A DNA stretch of 64,000 nt from Marivivens aquimaris (GCF_015220045.1 NZ_JADBGB010000001.1:1207001-1271000); one strand, 5' to 3'. Shown: positions 1 to 8,653, counted from the first letter of the stretch. Notes: generated by a model not told the origin, from the sequence alone. Made by a program: numbers and translations.

Positions 1-134
1 AAGCGCTGGCCGACCTGCTGCCTCAGGCGAATTTAACGCCGATCGAGGGCGCGGGCCACATGATCCACCACACCCATATCCCCGAGGTCGTCGCCGTCAT
101 CGACCGCGCGGCAAAGGATGCCGGATTGAATTGA
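1..134 (+). CDS. Alpha/beta hydrolase, C-terminal end only
   Basis: This is the last 44 codons of a gene that begins before the window; the reading frame enters at base 3 and stops with TGA at 132-134. The visible protein contains GAGHMIHH, the typical context of the catalytic histidine near the end of alpha/beta-hydrolase-fold enzymes, followed by a final helix. The nucleophile and acid residues lie outside the window, so the substrate cannot be judged. The downstream ppk2 gene starts 40 bases later on the same strand. Confidence 0.7.
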   Translation, partial: ALADLLPQANLTPIEGAGHMIHHTHIPEVVAVIDRAAKDAGLN

Positions 135-174
135 TCGCAGCGCGGCACCATATTGAAAAAGAACGGAGAACCAA

Positions 175-1047
175 ATGGATAGCCTGCCTTTTGATGGTGC
201 CATCAGCGCCTACTACAACGACGAAGCGCCTGAAGCGGTGCGCGAGGCTATCAAGGATCACGGCGACAATCTGATCTTCAGCGAGGGGTATCCCTACGAC
301 GATCAGATGAAAAAGAAGCATTACAACGAAGAGATGGACGCCCTCCAGCGCGAGCTGGTGCGAATGCAGGCATGGGTCAAGGAAACCGGCCAGCGCATCG
401 TCATCGTCTTCGAAGGCCGCGATGCCTCGGGCAAAGGTGGCACCATCAAGCGGTTCACCGAAAACCTCAATCCGCGCGGCGCCCGCGTCGTGGCGCTCGC
501 CAAACCGACCGAGACCGAGGCCGGCCAGTGGTATTTCCAGCGCTACGTCGAAGAACTGCCCACCGCAGGCGAAATCGTGTTCTTTGACCGCAGTTGGTAC
601 AACCGCGGTGTGGTCGAGAAAGTGTTCGGTTTCGTGTCCGACGAGGAGCGCGCCAAGTTCTTTGAACAGGTCGGCCCGTTCGAGAAGATGCTCGTCGACG
701 AAGGCATTCACCTGTGCAAACTCTGGCTCAATGTGGGCCGCGCAGCGCAGCTGAGCCGTTTCCTCGCCCGTGAACAGGACCCGCTGAAGCAGTGGAAACT
801 GTCGTGGGTGGATGTCGAGGGTCTGAAGCGCTGGGACGAGTATTCGGATGCGATCCGCGAGACGCTCGGCTGGACCCACAACATGGACACACCGTGGACG
901 GTCATTCTTTCCGATGATAAACGTCGTGCGCGCGTGAACGCGATCAAGTCCGTGCTCGCCAGTCTCGATTACACCGGAAAGAACGAAGACCTCGTGAACG
1001 ATATCGACACCAAAATCTGTGGCGGGCCGGATATCTGGAATGGCTAA
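175..1047 (+). CDS. ppk2: Polyphosphate kinase 2 (PPK2 family)
   Basis: The 290-residue protein has the single-domain architecture and length of PPK2 enzymes, which transfer phosphate between inorganic polyphosphate and nucleotides in the cytoplasm. The Walker A loop GRDASGKGG is at about residues 81-89 and the Walker B-type segment FFDRSWYNR at about 136-144. The following residues match the usual lid and C-terminal helices. The ATG follows a GGAG motif at a good distance. The stop overlaps the start of the downstream TetR gene by 8 bases, so the two are probably cotranscribed. Whether it prefers ADP or GDP cannot be read from sequence. Confidence 0.93.
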   Translation: MDSLPFDGAISAYYNDEAPEAVREAIKDHGDNLIFSEGYPYDDQMKKKHYNEEMDALQRELVRMQAWVKETGQRIVIVFEGRDASGKGGTIKRFTENLNPRGARVVALAKPTETEAGQWYFQRYVEELPTAGEIVFFDRSWYNRGVVEKVFGFVSDEERAKFFEQVGPFEKMLVDEGIHLCKLWLNVGRAAQLSRFLAREQDPLKQWKLSWVDVEGLKRWDEYSDAIRETLGWTHNMDTPWTVILSDDKRRARVNAIKSVLASLDYTGKNEDLVNDIDTKICGGPDIWNG

Positions 1048-1657
1048 ACGGGGCTACCATCACGGCAATCTGCGCGAAGCTCTCGTCGCCGCCTGTCTCA
1101 AACTGATCGAGGAAAAAGGCCCGACAGGTTTCACCCTGTCCGAAGCCGCGCGCGAAGCAGGCGTGACCCCTGCCGCCGTCTACCGCCACTTCGAAGGCCG
1201 CGAAGAGCTGATCGCCGAGGCCGCCAAGCAGGGCTACGAGATTTTCGCCGACCTGATGGAGCACGCCTACGAGAAAGGTGGGCCGAGCGCCCTCGCCTCG
1301 TTCGAAGCCGTCGGCCGCGCCTACCTCGCCTTTGCCCGCCGGTTTCCGGGGCACTACGTGGCGATGTTCGAAAGCGGCATCTCGATCCAGCGGAACCCTG
1401 CCCTGAACGCTGTGGCGACCCGTGCGCTCGGCGTGCTGGAGCGCGCCGCTGCCGACCTTGCCGCTAACATCCCCGCCGACCGCCGTCCGCCGCCGCAGAT
1501 GTTCGCGGCCCACATCTGGGCGATGAGCCACGGTGTTGTCGAACTGTTCGCACGCGGCTCACCCGGCACCCGCTCGCCGTTCCCGCCCGAGGATCTTCTT
1601 GAGACGGGGATCGGCGTTTACCTGCGCGGTCTGGGCCTTCTGCCGCCCGATCAGTGA
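1040..1657 (+). CDS. TetR/AcrR family transcriptional regulator
   Basis: The 205-residue protein has an N-terminal TetR helix-turn-helix at about residues 10-55 (a [24 protein letters not shown] segment) followed by an all-helical ligand-binding domain with the [10 protein letters not shown] segment seen in many TetR proteins. I prefer the ATG at 1040 over a GTG at 1019 because the domain begins right after it; it overlaps the ppk2 stop by 8 bases. It ends exactly against the convergent RTX gene. The ligand and target genes are unknown. Autoregulation of the ppk2-tetR pair is possible but no operator was identified. Confidence 0.88.
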   Translation: MAKRGYHHGNLREALVAACLKLIEEKGPTGFTLSEAAREAGVTPAAVYRHFEGREELIAEAAKQGYEIFADLMEHAYEKGGPSALASFEAVGRAYLAFARRFPGHYVAMFESGISIQRNPALNAVATRALGVLERAAADLAANIPADRRPPPQMFAAHIWAMSHGVVELFARGSPGTRSPFPPEDLLETGIGVYLRGLGLLPPDQ

Positions 1658-2494
1658 TCAGAGAATGAAATCATCCGCCGTGAGGTCGATCAGACCTTTG
1701 AGGCGGATGACCATCTCCGCATCGCCGTCACCGTCCTGATCAAGGCTGACCACCGTCCAGTCCTTGTTTCGCGGCCCGTCGATCTGGGTGTAGGTGACCT
1801 CCGGCCCGACATCCGCGCCGACATTGCCGGGCGCGATAAAGTCGAAATCGTCGATTGCCGACAGGTCGATCTTGTCCTTGCCCTGCTTGAAATCGACAAT
1901 CTTGTCTGCCTTTTTCGCGCGCGCACTGCTGTCCCTGATCGAGCTGAATTCAAAGACATCACGTCCGCCGCCGCCGCCCAGCACGTCCTTACCTATCCCA
2001 CCGTTCAGCAGGTCGTTACCCGCGCCGCCGCCCAGCAGATCGCCTCCGCTTCCGCCGGAGAGCGTGTCGTCTCCGTCGCCCGAAAACAGATAATCACGAC
2101 CTCCGTTGCCGCTCAGAATGTCGTCGCCCGTGTCGGTCATGAACACGTTACTCTTTTTATCGCCGGTAGCGATGACGTGGAAATTTCCGGTGAAGAAGTA
2201 GTTTTCGATGCTGATCAGCGTGTCCTGACCGATTGTGCTATCGGCGCGGCCGTGGATACCCGTAAGGAGGTTGAATTCAACCGCAAAGCTGAACGGTTCG
2301 AACTGCGGAAAAAGGTCATTATCCAGAGGCGTGTAGAGCGTATCATTACCCGCGCCGCCGTTGAACGTATCGCTCCCGCCCATGTTGATGATGACGTCAT
2401 CGCCCCCAAGCGCGCGCACGTCCTCGTTCGGGCCCTCGCCGCCTTGCGTAATAATCTCGTCGTCGCCGGCCGTGCCGCGTACAATCAGTGCCAT
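1658..2494 (-). CDS. RTX-type calcium-binding secreted protein
   Basis: The 278-residue acidic protein contains glycine/aspartate nonapeptide repeats (GGxGxDxL type) in two blocks, about residues 6-56 and 117-175. These fold into calcium-binding beta rolls. The C-terminal part (DVFEF...DKIVDFKQGKDKIDLSAID...) resembles the end of serralysin-type proteins and ends in a hydrophobic tail, the usual uncleaved type I secretion signal. There is no N-terminal signal peptide and no protease or lipase domain, so this is an RTX-only protein. No ABC exporter or adaptor gene lies nearby, so it must use a type I system encoded elsewhere. It lies downstream of the rplM-rpsI terminator and probably has its own promoter. 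Confidence 0.85.
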   Translation of the reverse strand: MALIVRGTAGDDEIITQGGEGPNEDVRALGGDDVIINMGGSDTFNGGAGNDTLYTPLDNDLFPQFEPFSFAVEFNLLTGIHGRADSTIGQDTLISIENYFFTGNFHVIATGDKKSNVFMTDTGDDILSGNGGRDYLFSGDGDDTLSGGSGGDLLGGGAGNDLLNGGIGKDVLGGGGGRDVFEFSSIRDSSARAKKADKIVDFKQGKDKIDLSAIDDFDFIAPGNVGADVGPEVTYTQIDGPRNKDWTVVSLDQDGDGDAEMVIRLKGLIDLTADDFIL

Positions 2495-2504
2495 GTCAGT
2501 TCCC

Positions 2505-2537
2505 CTGTTCTGCTCGGGTTATCTGACCCCAGAACAG
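2505..2537 (-). promoter_or_regulatory. Long inverted repeat in the leader of the RTX gene
   Basis: Arms CTGTTCTG (2505-2512) and CAGAACAG (2530-2537) are exact complements, with an inner pair GGGT/ACCC. The dyad begins 11 bases before the RTX ATG, next to its purine-rich ribosome binding site (AGGGGA). It could be an mRNA hairpin limiting translation or an operator. The role is inference. Confidence 0.5.
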
Positions 2538-2597
2538 CGGAATGACCCACCACGGGTAGCCGTTTGCACCCCGCCCATAACCGACCGCACCTTCAAA

Positions 2598-2625
2598 CGA
2601 AAAAAGCACCCCGAAGGGTGCTTTT
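2598..2625 (-). terminator. Rho-independent terminator of rplM-rpsI
   Basis: A 10-bp perfect stem AAAAGCACCC/GGGTGCTTTT with loop CGAA is followed on the minus strand by a run of T. It lies 25 bases past the rpsI stop. Confidence 0.9.
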
Positions 2626-2649
2626 CCGTATTCGCATTCTGGAAACGAA

Positions 2650-3132
2650 TTAACGCTTCGAGAACTGGAACGAACGGCGGGCTTTGGCCTTACCGTATTT
2701 CTTACGTTCAACGACGCGGCTGTCACGGGTGAGGAAGCCAGCGGCCTTGAGCGCGCCGCGGAGCGACGGATCGTACAGCTGCAGAGCCTTCGAGATGCCG
2801 TGCTTGACAGCGCCAGCCTGACCCGAGAGGCCACCACCGGTAACGGTGGCGAATACGTCGAACTGGCCTTCAACGCCAGCAACGCCGAACGGCTGACGTA
2901 CGATCAGCTGGAGAACCGGACGAGCGAAGTAAACCGGCATCTCTTTGCCGTTTACAACGATCTTGCCCGAACCCGGCTTGATCCAAACGCGAGCGACAGC
3001 GTCTTTACGCTTGCCGGTTGCGTAGGAACGGCCCAGCTCGTCACGAACCGGCTCACGGGGAGCTGCGGTCTCGACGACGGCTTCGCCAGCTGCACCAGCG
3101 AGATCCTGGAGCGAATTCAGTTGTTCAGCCAT
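2650..3132 (-). CDS. rpsI: 30S ribosomal protein S9
   Basis: The 160-residue protein contains the S9 core starting at [13 protein letters not shown] (about residue 38) and ends with the diagnostic basic tail [11 protein letters not shown], which reaches towards the ribosomal P site. The roughly 35-residue acidic N-terminal extension before the core is typical of alphaproteobacterial S9. The gene starts 2 bases after the rplM stop, giving the classic rplM-rpsI pair, and ends at a strong terminator. Confidence 0.98.
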   Translation of the reverse strand: MAEQLNSLQDLAGAAGEAVVETAAPREPVRDELGRSYATGKRKDAVARVWIKPGSGKIVVNGKEMPVYFARPVLQLIVRQPFGVAGVEGQFDVFATVTGGGLSGQAGAVKHGISKALQLYDPSLRGALKAAGFLTRDSRVVERKKYGKAKARRSFQFSKR

Positions 3133-3134
3133 GA

Positions 3135-3593
3135 TTAGACCCTCGTGTTTTTCTTGTTCATCGACTTGACGTCGAGAACTTCGGGCTTCTGGGCTTCCAT
3201 GCCGTGCTCGGCACCAGCGAAGACGCGCAGGTGGGTCATCTGCTTGCGGCTCAGGCGGTTGCCCTGCAGCATGCGCTTGACGGCCTGGGTCACGACGCGC
3301 TCGGGGTGTGCACCCTCGAGGATCTGGCCAGTGGTGCGCGACTTGATACCGCCCGGGTGGCCGGTGTGCCAGTAGTTCGGCTTTTCGCGCTTCTTGCCGG
3401 TCAGCTGGATCTTGTCGGCGTTGATTACGATGACGTTATCACCCATGTCCATGTGGGGGGTGAAAGTCGGCTTGTGCTTACCGCGCAGGCGGTTGGCAAC
3501 GATCGAAGCGAGACGGCCGAGAACAACGCCTTCAGCGTCGATCACGATCCATTTCTTCTCGATGTCTGCCGGAGTAGCAGAGAAGGTTTTCAT
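3135..3593 (-). CDS. rplM: 50S ribosomal protein L13
   Basis: The 152-residue protein has the L13 signature regions [16 protein letters not shown], the [12 protein letters not shown] segment and [17 protein letters not shown] residues near the C-terminus. It is an early assembly protein of the large subunit. It is the first gene of a two-gene operon with rpsI and is preceded by a recognisable sigma-70-type promoter at 3648-3675. Confidence 0.98.
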   Translation of the reverse strand: MKTFSATPADIEKKWIVIDAEGVVLGRLASIVANRLRGKHKPTFTPHMDMGDNVIVINADKIQLTGKKREKPNYWHTGHPGGIKSRTTGQILEGAHPERVVTQAVKRMLQGNRLSRKQMTHLRVFAGAEHGMEAQKPEVLDVKSMNKKNTRV

Positions 3594-3647
3594 AGGTCAC
3601 CAGTTGTTGGTCGGTGTCGGGGCAAGCCCCACAAATTCGATGGGCGG

Positions 3648-3675
3648 GTTATATAGGCATCCAACACACAGTCAA
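3648..3675 (-). promoter_or_regulatory. Sigma-70-type promoter for rplM-rpsI
   Basis: On the minus strand, TTGACT (3675-3670) and TATAAC (3653-3648) are separated by 16 bases. This leaves a leader of about 45-50 bases before the rplM ATG. Confidence 0.7.
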
Positions 3676-3746
3676 GCGCCATGATGCGGATAAAAACGTT
3701 CAAAAACAACGCATTGCAATTATGGTATAATAATACCCCATACTTT

Positions 3747-5180
3747 TTACACAGAAATGCGTTCCGGCGGTCGGGCAAGCAGCCCGTTAAGGGTCATCAT
3801 CGCGGATTCGAGCCGCTGGGTGGACATCTCTCCGTTCAGGGCGATGCGCACACCTTGGACCTGACGGCCGTCGCGGAGGCTGAAATCCTCGGCGGTGCGG
3901 ACAAACACGCCCTCGCGCTCGGCGATGCGGCAGAACTCGCCCATGCGCCAACCTTCGGGCAACTCAAGCCAGATCAGCGGCACATCCTTGCGCCAACTGA
4001 TGCGGTGCGCACCAAGGCAATTCACGGCAGTCTCTACCATATACGCGAGGTGCTGGCGCGCGGCTTCGAGGATCTGCGGGGTCTTAGGATGACGCGCGAC
4101 GTAGGCGTAAGCGGCGGTGACGGCGTCAGGCACACCGTATGACGCGGCAGAGGCCGCGCGGATCAGGCGGTTCGCCCAACCGGTCGGTGCGGCGACGAAC
4201 CCGACGCGCAGCGCCGCAGAGAAGGATTTGCAGGGCGATGTGGTATACCACGCCAGTTCGGGGATGATCTGGCGGTAGCTCGGTCCGATGAAGGGTCCGT
4301 TGCGGTAACAGTCGTCATCTAGGATATGGACGCCGTGGCGCTCGGCTATCTCCGCGATCTCGTGGCGGCGGCGAATACTGGTCGTGCGGTTCATCGGATT
4401 GTTCACCTCCGACGAGGTGAGGAAAATCTGCACGCCCTCGTCACGACACAGTCGCTCGAATTCCTCGGGGATCGGGCCTTCGTCATCCCAATCGACGCCA
4501 AGCACCCTCGCCCGCAGCACCTCTGCCGCACGGCGGAAGCCGCCATAGCTGAGGGCGTCGACAAGCACAGTTGGAGACGGCCCGCGCAGAACAGTCATGA
4601 GGACCAGAGAGATCGCATTCTGGCCGCCATGGGTGATGACGACGTCGTCCTCGTGCAGTTCACCGATCGGATCGTCGCGGTGCAGATCAACGAAAGCGCG
4701 GATCGCTTCGGTCTGAGTCGGGCGCACGGGATAGCATAGCAGTCGGTCGCGCTCTACGTTCTTGGCGTAGTCGGCGTAGGCTTCGCGCAGCAGGTCGGAT
4801 TGACCGACATCCGGCAGACGCGGACTGATCAGCGTCGCGGCAGGATCGTGATCAAGCGGCGAGACACGCGGTTTTCGCTGTACTGGTACAAAGGTGCCGC
4901 GGCCCACGGTGGACTCCAGAACACCCGCATCGACCAGATTTTTATAGGCCCGCGCCACGGTTCCAGGCGTAATACCCGCCTGCCAGCCAAGCTCGCGCAC
5001 CGGAGGGAGGCGCTCCCCCTCGCCCAATTCACCGGAACGGATGGCCTGTCTGATGCTGTTTTCGAGTGTGCGATACTTGGGACCGTTCGATTGTGCGAAG
5101 TCTGGTAGCCAAATTGTATCGGTCACAATGTATTCCTCGACAGTTTCAGAGCGAAATGTATCTATACGGATAGGCTGCAT
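3747..5180 (-). CDS. MocR-type GntR/aminotransferase regulator
   Basis: The protein of up to 477 residues has an N-terminal GntR winged helix-turn-helix (about residues 36-100, with LPPVRELGWQAGITPGTVARAY and GRGTFVP). A fold type I PLP-dependent aminotransferase domain fills the rest, with the PLP lysine in SPCKSFSAALRVGF (about residue 318). Such MocR proteins sense PLP-linked metabolites and usually control a divergent neighbour, here the DUF1127 gene. The ATG at 5180 gives 18 extra residues compared with typical MocR N-termini; a GTG at 5126 is an attractive alternative and would free the operator-like repeats. The regulated pathway is unknown. Confidence 0.88.
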   Translation of the reverse strand: MQPIRIDTFRSETVEEYIVTDTIWLPDFAQSNGPKYRTLENSIRQAIRSGELGEGERLPPVRELGWQAGITPGTVARAYKNLVDAGVLESTVGRGTFVPVQRKPRVSPLDHDPAATLISPRLPDVGQSDLLREAYADYAKNVERDRLLCYPVRPTQTEAIRAFVDLHRDDPIGELHEDDVVITHGGQNAISLVLMTVLRGPSPTVLVDALSYGGFRRAAEVLRARVLGVDWDDEGPIPEEFERLCRDEGVQIFLTSSEVNNPMNRTTSIRRRHEIAEIAERHGVHILDDDCYRNGPFIGPSYRQIIPELAWYTTSPCKSFSAALRVGFVAAPTGWANRLIRAASAASYGVPDAVTAAYAYVARHPKTPQILEAARQHLAYMVETAVNCLGAHRISWRKDVPLIWLELPEGWRMGEFCRIAEREGVFVRTAEDFSLRDGRQVQGVRIALNGEMSTQRLESAMMTLNGLLARPPERISV

Positions 5181-5200
5181 TAGCCGATTGTATCAATACA
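5115..5200. promoter_or_regulatory. TGTATC repeats / operator candidates between mocR and DUF1127
   Basis: TGTATC occurs at 5115-5120, 5157-5162 and 5189-5194, with a related TGTATTC at 5129-5135. Two copies extend into dyads: TGTATCTATACG (5157-5168) and TGTATCAATACA (5189-5200, perfect 5-bp arms around CA). Repeated half-sites are expected for a MocR/GntR operator controlling both divergent genes. Function is inferred. Confidence 0.5.
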
Positions 5201-5215
5201 TGTCAAGTGAGTCCC

Positions 5216-5446
5216 ATGACCTACGAAAATGCCTCTGTGCACCCGCTCCGTGAAATCTCGATCCCAGCACCGTCGTCGGTTCTCGTGATGGCGATGGTTC
5301 GTGCGGTCGCTGCCGTGGCAACATGGGATCAGCGCCGAACTACACGAAAACACCTGCGTGACCTACCCGATCATCTCTATGGTGATATCGGCCTGACACG
5401 CGATCTCGTCGATCACGAGGCTCAGAAATACTTTTGGAGGAGCTGA
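5216..5446 (+). CDS. DUF1127 (YjiS-like) small protein
   Basis: The 76-residue protein carries the C-terminal DUF1127 motif (LRDLPDHLYGDIGLTRDLV), an arginine-rich helical segment found in many small alphaproteobacterial proteins. Some characterised DUF1127 proteins affect RNA turnover and C1 or phosphate metabolism; its role here is unknown. The ATG at 5216 is preferred over a GTG at 5207. It is divergent from the MocR regulator and ends at a strong terminator, so it is a single-gene unit and a plausible MocR target. Confidence 0.85.
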   Translation: MTYENASVHPLREISIPAPSSVLVMAMVRAVAAVATWDQRRTTRKHLRDLPDHLYGDIGLTRDLVDHEAQKYFWRS

Positions 5447-5471
5447 TATCCCCGGCTTCTTCCTGACAACT

Positions 5472-5498
5472 GGGCGGGTCTATCCCGCCCTTTTTTTT
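5472..5498 (+). terminator. Rho-independent terminator after the DUF1127 gene
   Basis: A GGGCGGG/CCCGCCC stem with a 5-base loop is followed directly by eight T residues. Confidence 0.95.
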
Positions 5499-5519
5499 AT
5501 TTGTCATAGGTGTTTTATG

Positions 5520-5951
5520 ATGATCGAAGACATTGACCACATTCATATCGAAGTCCGTGACCGCGATGCCGCCGCCGATTGGTACAATCGCGTTCTCGGG
5601 CTGGTACAACATGCCGAACTGGCGGTTTGGGCGGATGATCCGATGGGTCCGATGATCCTCGGCACACCTTCAGGTAAGCCTTTATTGTCCCTATTTGCAC
5701 GCGATGCGAAAACCTGCACCCGTGATGCGACCGTGGCATTCCGCACCAGCGGGATACAATTCTGCAAATTTGTCAGATCGCTTGGTACAAAGGCGCTGAC
5801 CAACCGGAATGGCGAAACGCTGACCGCAGAGCACGTCCGCGACCATGATCTCAGCTGGTCGTTGTACTTCGTCGATCCGGACGGAAACCGGATCGAGCTG
5901 ACGACCTACGACTACGGTTTTGTCCGCGATCAGTTTCGTGGGATCGAATAG
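5520..5951 (+). CDS. VOC-family (glyoxalase/dioxygenase-like) protein
   Basis: The 143-residue protein has the paired beta-alpha-beta-beta-beta modules of vicinal oxygen chelate proteins. An N-terminal metal-ligand motif IDHIHIEVRD (His at about 7) and a C-terminal YFVDPDGNRIELTTY with the usual final Glu ligand are visible. The family includes glyoxalase I, extradiol dioxygenases and fosfomycin-resistance enzymes; nothing here decides among them. Its last 22 bases overlap the convergent thioesterase gene. An adjacent ATG at 5517 is an equivalent start. Confidence 0.82.
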   Translation: MIEDIDHIHIEVRDRDAAADWYNRVLGLVQHAELAVWADDPMGPMILGTPSGKPLLSLFARDAKTCTRDATVAFRTSGIQFCKFVRSLGTKALTNRNGETLTAEHVRDHDLSWSLYFVDPDGNRIELTTYDYGFVRDQFRGIE

Positions 5952-6349
5952 GTCATATTGGCCCGTGCGACAGGCTCGGGCTTGCCTTCGGAAAAGATCA
6001 GGCAGTCGCCCACAGCCAGCTGCTTGCCCAGCTTCAGCAGACGCACCTCGCACAGCAGATCGACACCCGCTACGGGTTTGCGCATGAAGTCCATTGAACA
6101 TGACGTCGTCACCGAAAGCGCCTTGGGTCCGATCATCGCGAGGATCGCCAGATAAACCGACACATCCGCCAGCGCGAACATCGCGGGGCCGGAGACCGTG
6201 CCGCCGGGGCGCAAGTGCTGCTCTCCCGCGATCAGGCGGATGGTCACGCCCATCTCGCGGACCTCTTCGACGGTGAACATATCCTTCACCTGCGCGAAAT
6301 CCGTCACCAGAAACTGCGACAGCGCGTCCTTGTCCATCACGATTGGCAT
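5930..6349 (-). CDS. PaaI-type hotdog-fold thioesterase
   Basis: The 139-residue protein shows the hotdog core with the helix GGTVSGPAMFALADVSVYLA (about residues 48-68), followed by strands containing CSMDFMRKPVAG, as in the PaaI/YdiI acyl-CoA thioesterases. The catalytic Asp is probably the one in ALADVS. It is divergent from the ECHDC3-like gene, which suggests shared acyl-CoA metabolism, but the substrate is not evident. The 3' end overlaps the VOC gene on the opposite strand by 22 bases. Confidence 0.85.
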   Translation of the reverse strand: MPIVMDKDALSQFLVTDFAQVKDMFTVEEVREMGVTIRLIAGEQHLRPGGTVSGPAMFALADVSVYLAILAMIGPKALSVTTSCSMDFMRKPVAGVDLLCEVRLLKLGKQLAVGDCLIFSEGKPEPVARANMTYSIPRN

Positions 6350-6406
6350 TCTTCCCTCCTGCGTTTCCCCGTTCTAAGCTTTGCCTCGGAGTGAGGAGGA
6401 TACAAT

Positions 6407-7186
6407 ATGGCTCTCTTAGAACGTCACGTCAGCGACGGCATTGCGCGGATCGTGATGAATGCGCCCGAGCGGCTGAACGCCCTGTCGAATGACATGCTGG
6501 CCGAACTGACCGACGCCCTGAATGACATTGCGCAGAGCGATGCGCGGGTGGTGATCCTGTCGGGCGTGGGCAAGGCGTTTTGCGCAGGCCATGACCTCAA
6601 GGAAATGCAGGCGGGCCGTCAGGCGGAGGACAAAGGCGCGGACTATTTCGCGTCGCTCTTTGATAGCTGCGCCACGATGATGCAGCTGATCCAGTCGATC
6701 CCGCAGCCTGTTATCGCGCAGGTACACGGCGTTGCCGTGGCCGCCGGATGCCAGCTCGTCGCGACCTGCGATATGGCGGTGGCGGCAGAAGGCACGCGCT
6801 TCGGCGTCAACGGCGTGAACATCGGTCTGTTCTGTTCGACCCCGATGGTGGCGCTGACCCGCAACGTCCCGCGCAAGGCGGCGTTCGAGATGCTGACCAC
6901 GGGGCGCTTGATCGAAACGGATGAAGCAACGCGCCTTGGCCTCATCAACCGCGCGGTTCCGGCGGAAGACCTTGAGGCGGCGACAACCGCCCTCGCCCGC
7001 ACTATTGCGGACAAACTGCCGTCGGCGGTGCGTCACGGAAAGCGTGCGTTCTACGAGCAGGCCCAGATGACCACCGAGGACGCCTATACTTTTTCGGGCG
7101 GCGTGATGGTGGCCAATATGCTGGACCGTGACACCGATGAAGGCATCACGGCATTCCTTGAAAAGCGGAAACCCGACTGGGCTTAG
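6407..7186 (+). CDS. Enoyl-CoA hydratase/isomerase family protein, ECHDC3-like
   Basis: The 259-residue crotonase-fold protein has the acyl-CoA-binding segment GKAFCAGHDLKEM (about residues 56-68). The oxyanion-hole region reads VAVAAGCQLVATCDM, where classical hydratases have a Glu, and the second site reads GVNIGLFCSTP, where the second catalytic Glu is normally found. Both acid residues are therefore replaced, exactly as in the ECHDC3 branch. It probably binds an acyl-CoA but is not a standard hydratase. The start follows GAGGAG at a good distance. Its stop overlaps the M32 peptidase stop by 4 bases. Confidence 0.88.
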   Translation: MALLERHVSDGIARIVMNAPERLNALSNDMLAELTDALNDIAQSDARVVILSGVGKAFCAGHDLKEMQAGRQAEDKGADYFASLFDSCATMMQLIQSIPQPVIAQVHGVAVAAGCQLVATCDMAVAAEGTRFGVNGVNIGLFCSTPMVALTRNVPRKAAFEMLTTGRLIETDEATRLGLINRAVPAEDLEAATTALARTIADKLPSAVRHGKRAFYEQAQMTTEDAYTFSGGVMVANMLDRDTDEGITAFLEKRKPDWA

Positions 7187-8652
7187 AGCCCGTAGATGCC
7201 GCCAAATTTGGTTTCCAGATAGCCAAGCAGCGGCTCTGCGGTCGGTTCAAAACCGCAAGCTTTGGCAACGGTTTCGCGGGGCGTGTAGAGCGCCCCGTTC
7301 TGTTGCAGGTTCTCGCCCAGCCACGCCGAGGCGTTCGACAGATCACCCTTCGACAGGTCGTCATCCAGCGACGGCACCGCATCACGCAGCGCGCTGTAGA
7401 TGTTGCCCGCGTAGACGTTGCCGAGCGCGTAGGTCGGGAAGTAGCCGAACAGGCCAGCCGACCAGTGGACGTCCTGAAGCACGCCGTTGTTGACGGTGTC
7501 GACGGGATAGCCGAAGTCTTTCTCGAAACGCTCGTTCCATGCGGCCTCAAGGTCGTCGACTTCCAGCTCGCCACGGATCAGCGCCATTTCGAGGTCGAAG
7601 CGCATCATGATGTGCAGGTTGTATTGCAGCTCGTCGGCCTCGGTACGGATGTAGCCTTTCTCGACGCGGTTCACGGCGGCGTAGAAGTCGTCCTCGTTCG
7701 CGATGCCGAAATCACCGAAGGCGTCGCGCATCTTAGCAAAGAGGTAGCCTGTGAACGCGCGGCTGCGGCCAAGCTGGTTTTCGTAGATGCGGCTCTGGCT
7801 TTCGTGGACGCCCATCGACACGCCACGCCCGATCGGGGTGCCTGCGTAGGCGTCGCGTACATTCTGTTCGTAACAAGCGTGGCCGACCTCGTGGATGGTC
7901 GAGTAAAAGCAGTTGAACGGATCGGCGGGGTTGGTGCGGGTGGTGATGCGCACGTCGAAACCGTGGCCCGCGCAGAACGGGTGGACGGCCTTGTCGATGC
8001 GGCCGCGCTCCATGTCGTAGCCGAAGGTTTTGGCCAGTTCCTCGGACAGTTGCAGCTGAATTGCGGGGTCGAAGGTGCCGCTCACGCCAGCCGGTTCGGG
8101 CTGGGCGAGGACCTTTTCGCGCAGGGCCACCAGACGCGGGCGCATGGCATCGAAAATCTCTGCAATCTGGGCCGACGACGTACCCGGCTCGTAGCCTTCC
8201 AGAAGCGCGTCATAGGCGTCGCCGCTATCGGCCAGCGCAGCGCCCTCTTCGCGGCGTAAGCGGACGACCTCTTTCAGAACTGGCGCGAAGGCTTTGAAAT
8301 CGCCCTCACCGCGTGCCTCAACCCATTTGCCTTGGGCGACGGAGGTGACACGCGCAATCTCGGTGGCGAGGGCCGCAGGCACTTTGACCGAGCGGTCGTA
8401 GTTGAACTGCACCTCGCGCAGGATCGCTTCGCCAGCGGCATCGGGGGCTTCGGCCTTCGCCAGCCATTCGCCCACGCGCGGGTCGATGTTGCGCGAATGG
8501 ATGACGGACTCCAGAGCGGCGAACTGGTCGCCGCGCTGCTCCGCCGCCTTGCGGGGCATCATCGTTTCCTGATCCCAGCCCAGCGTTTCGACGACGCCGC
8601 TGAGGGCTGCGGTTTCTTTGGAGAACGCCAGAAGCTCTTCGTATGCGGTCAT
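7183..8652 (-). CDS. M32 family (Taq-type) metallocarboxypeptidase
   Basis: The 489-residue protein matches M32 carboxypeptidases in length and has the zinc motif HEVGH (about residue 252) followed by CYEQN. The DVRITTR segment upstream and the later AYALGNVYAGN and DVHWSAGLFGYFPTY regions are also characteristic. It is a cytoplasmic zinc exopeptidase removing C-terminal residues from peptides. I chose the ATG giving MTAYEELLAF because earlier in-frame starts add unrelated residues. It begins one base after the ctaA stop on the same strand and probably shares its transcript. Confidence 0.93.
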   Translation of the reverse strand: MTAYEELLAFSKETAALSGVVETLGWDQETMMPRKAAEQRGDQFAALESVIHSRNIDPRVGEWLAKAEAPDAAGEAILREVQFNYDRSVKVPAALATEIARVTSVAQGKWVEARGEGDFKAFAPVLKEVVRLRREEGAALADSGDAYDALLEGYEPGTSSAQIAEIFDAMRPRLVALREKVLAQPEPAGVSGTFDPAIQLQLSEELAKTFGYDMERGRIDKAVHPFCAGHGFDVRITTRTNPADPFNCFYSTIHEVGHACYEQNVRDAYAGTPIGRGVSMGVHESQSRIYENQLGRSRAFTGYLFAKMRDAFGDFGIANEDDFYAAVNRVEKGYIRTEADELQYNLHIMMRFDLEMALIRGELEVDDLEAAWNERFEKDFGYPVDTVNNGVLQDVHWSAGLFGYFPTYALGNVYAGNIYSALRDAVPSLDDDLSKGDLSNASAWLGENLQQNGALYTPRETVAKACGFEPTAEPLLGYLETKFGGIYGL

Positions 8653-8653
8653 C

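Noticed and set aside
3724..3737. GGTATAATAATACC palindrome after the mocR stop
   Set aside because: The arms are 5 bp in an AT-rich stretch, it lies downstream of the rplM promoter's -35 box and at the 3' end of mocR, and nothing ties it to regulation.
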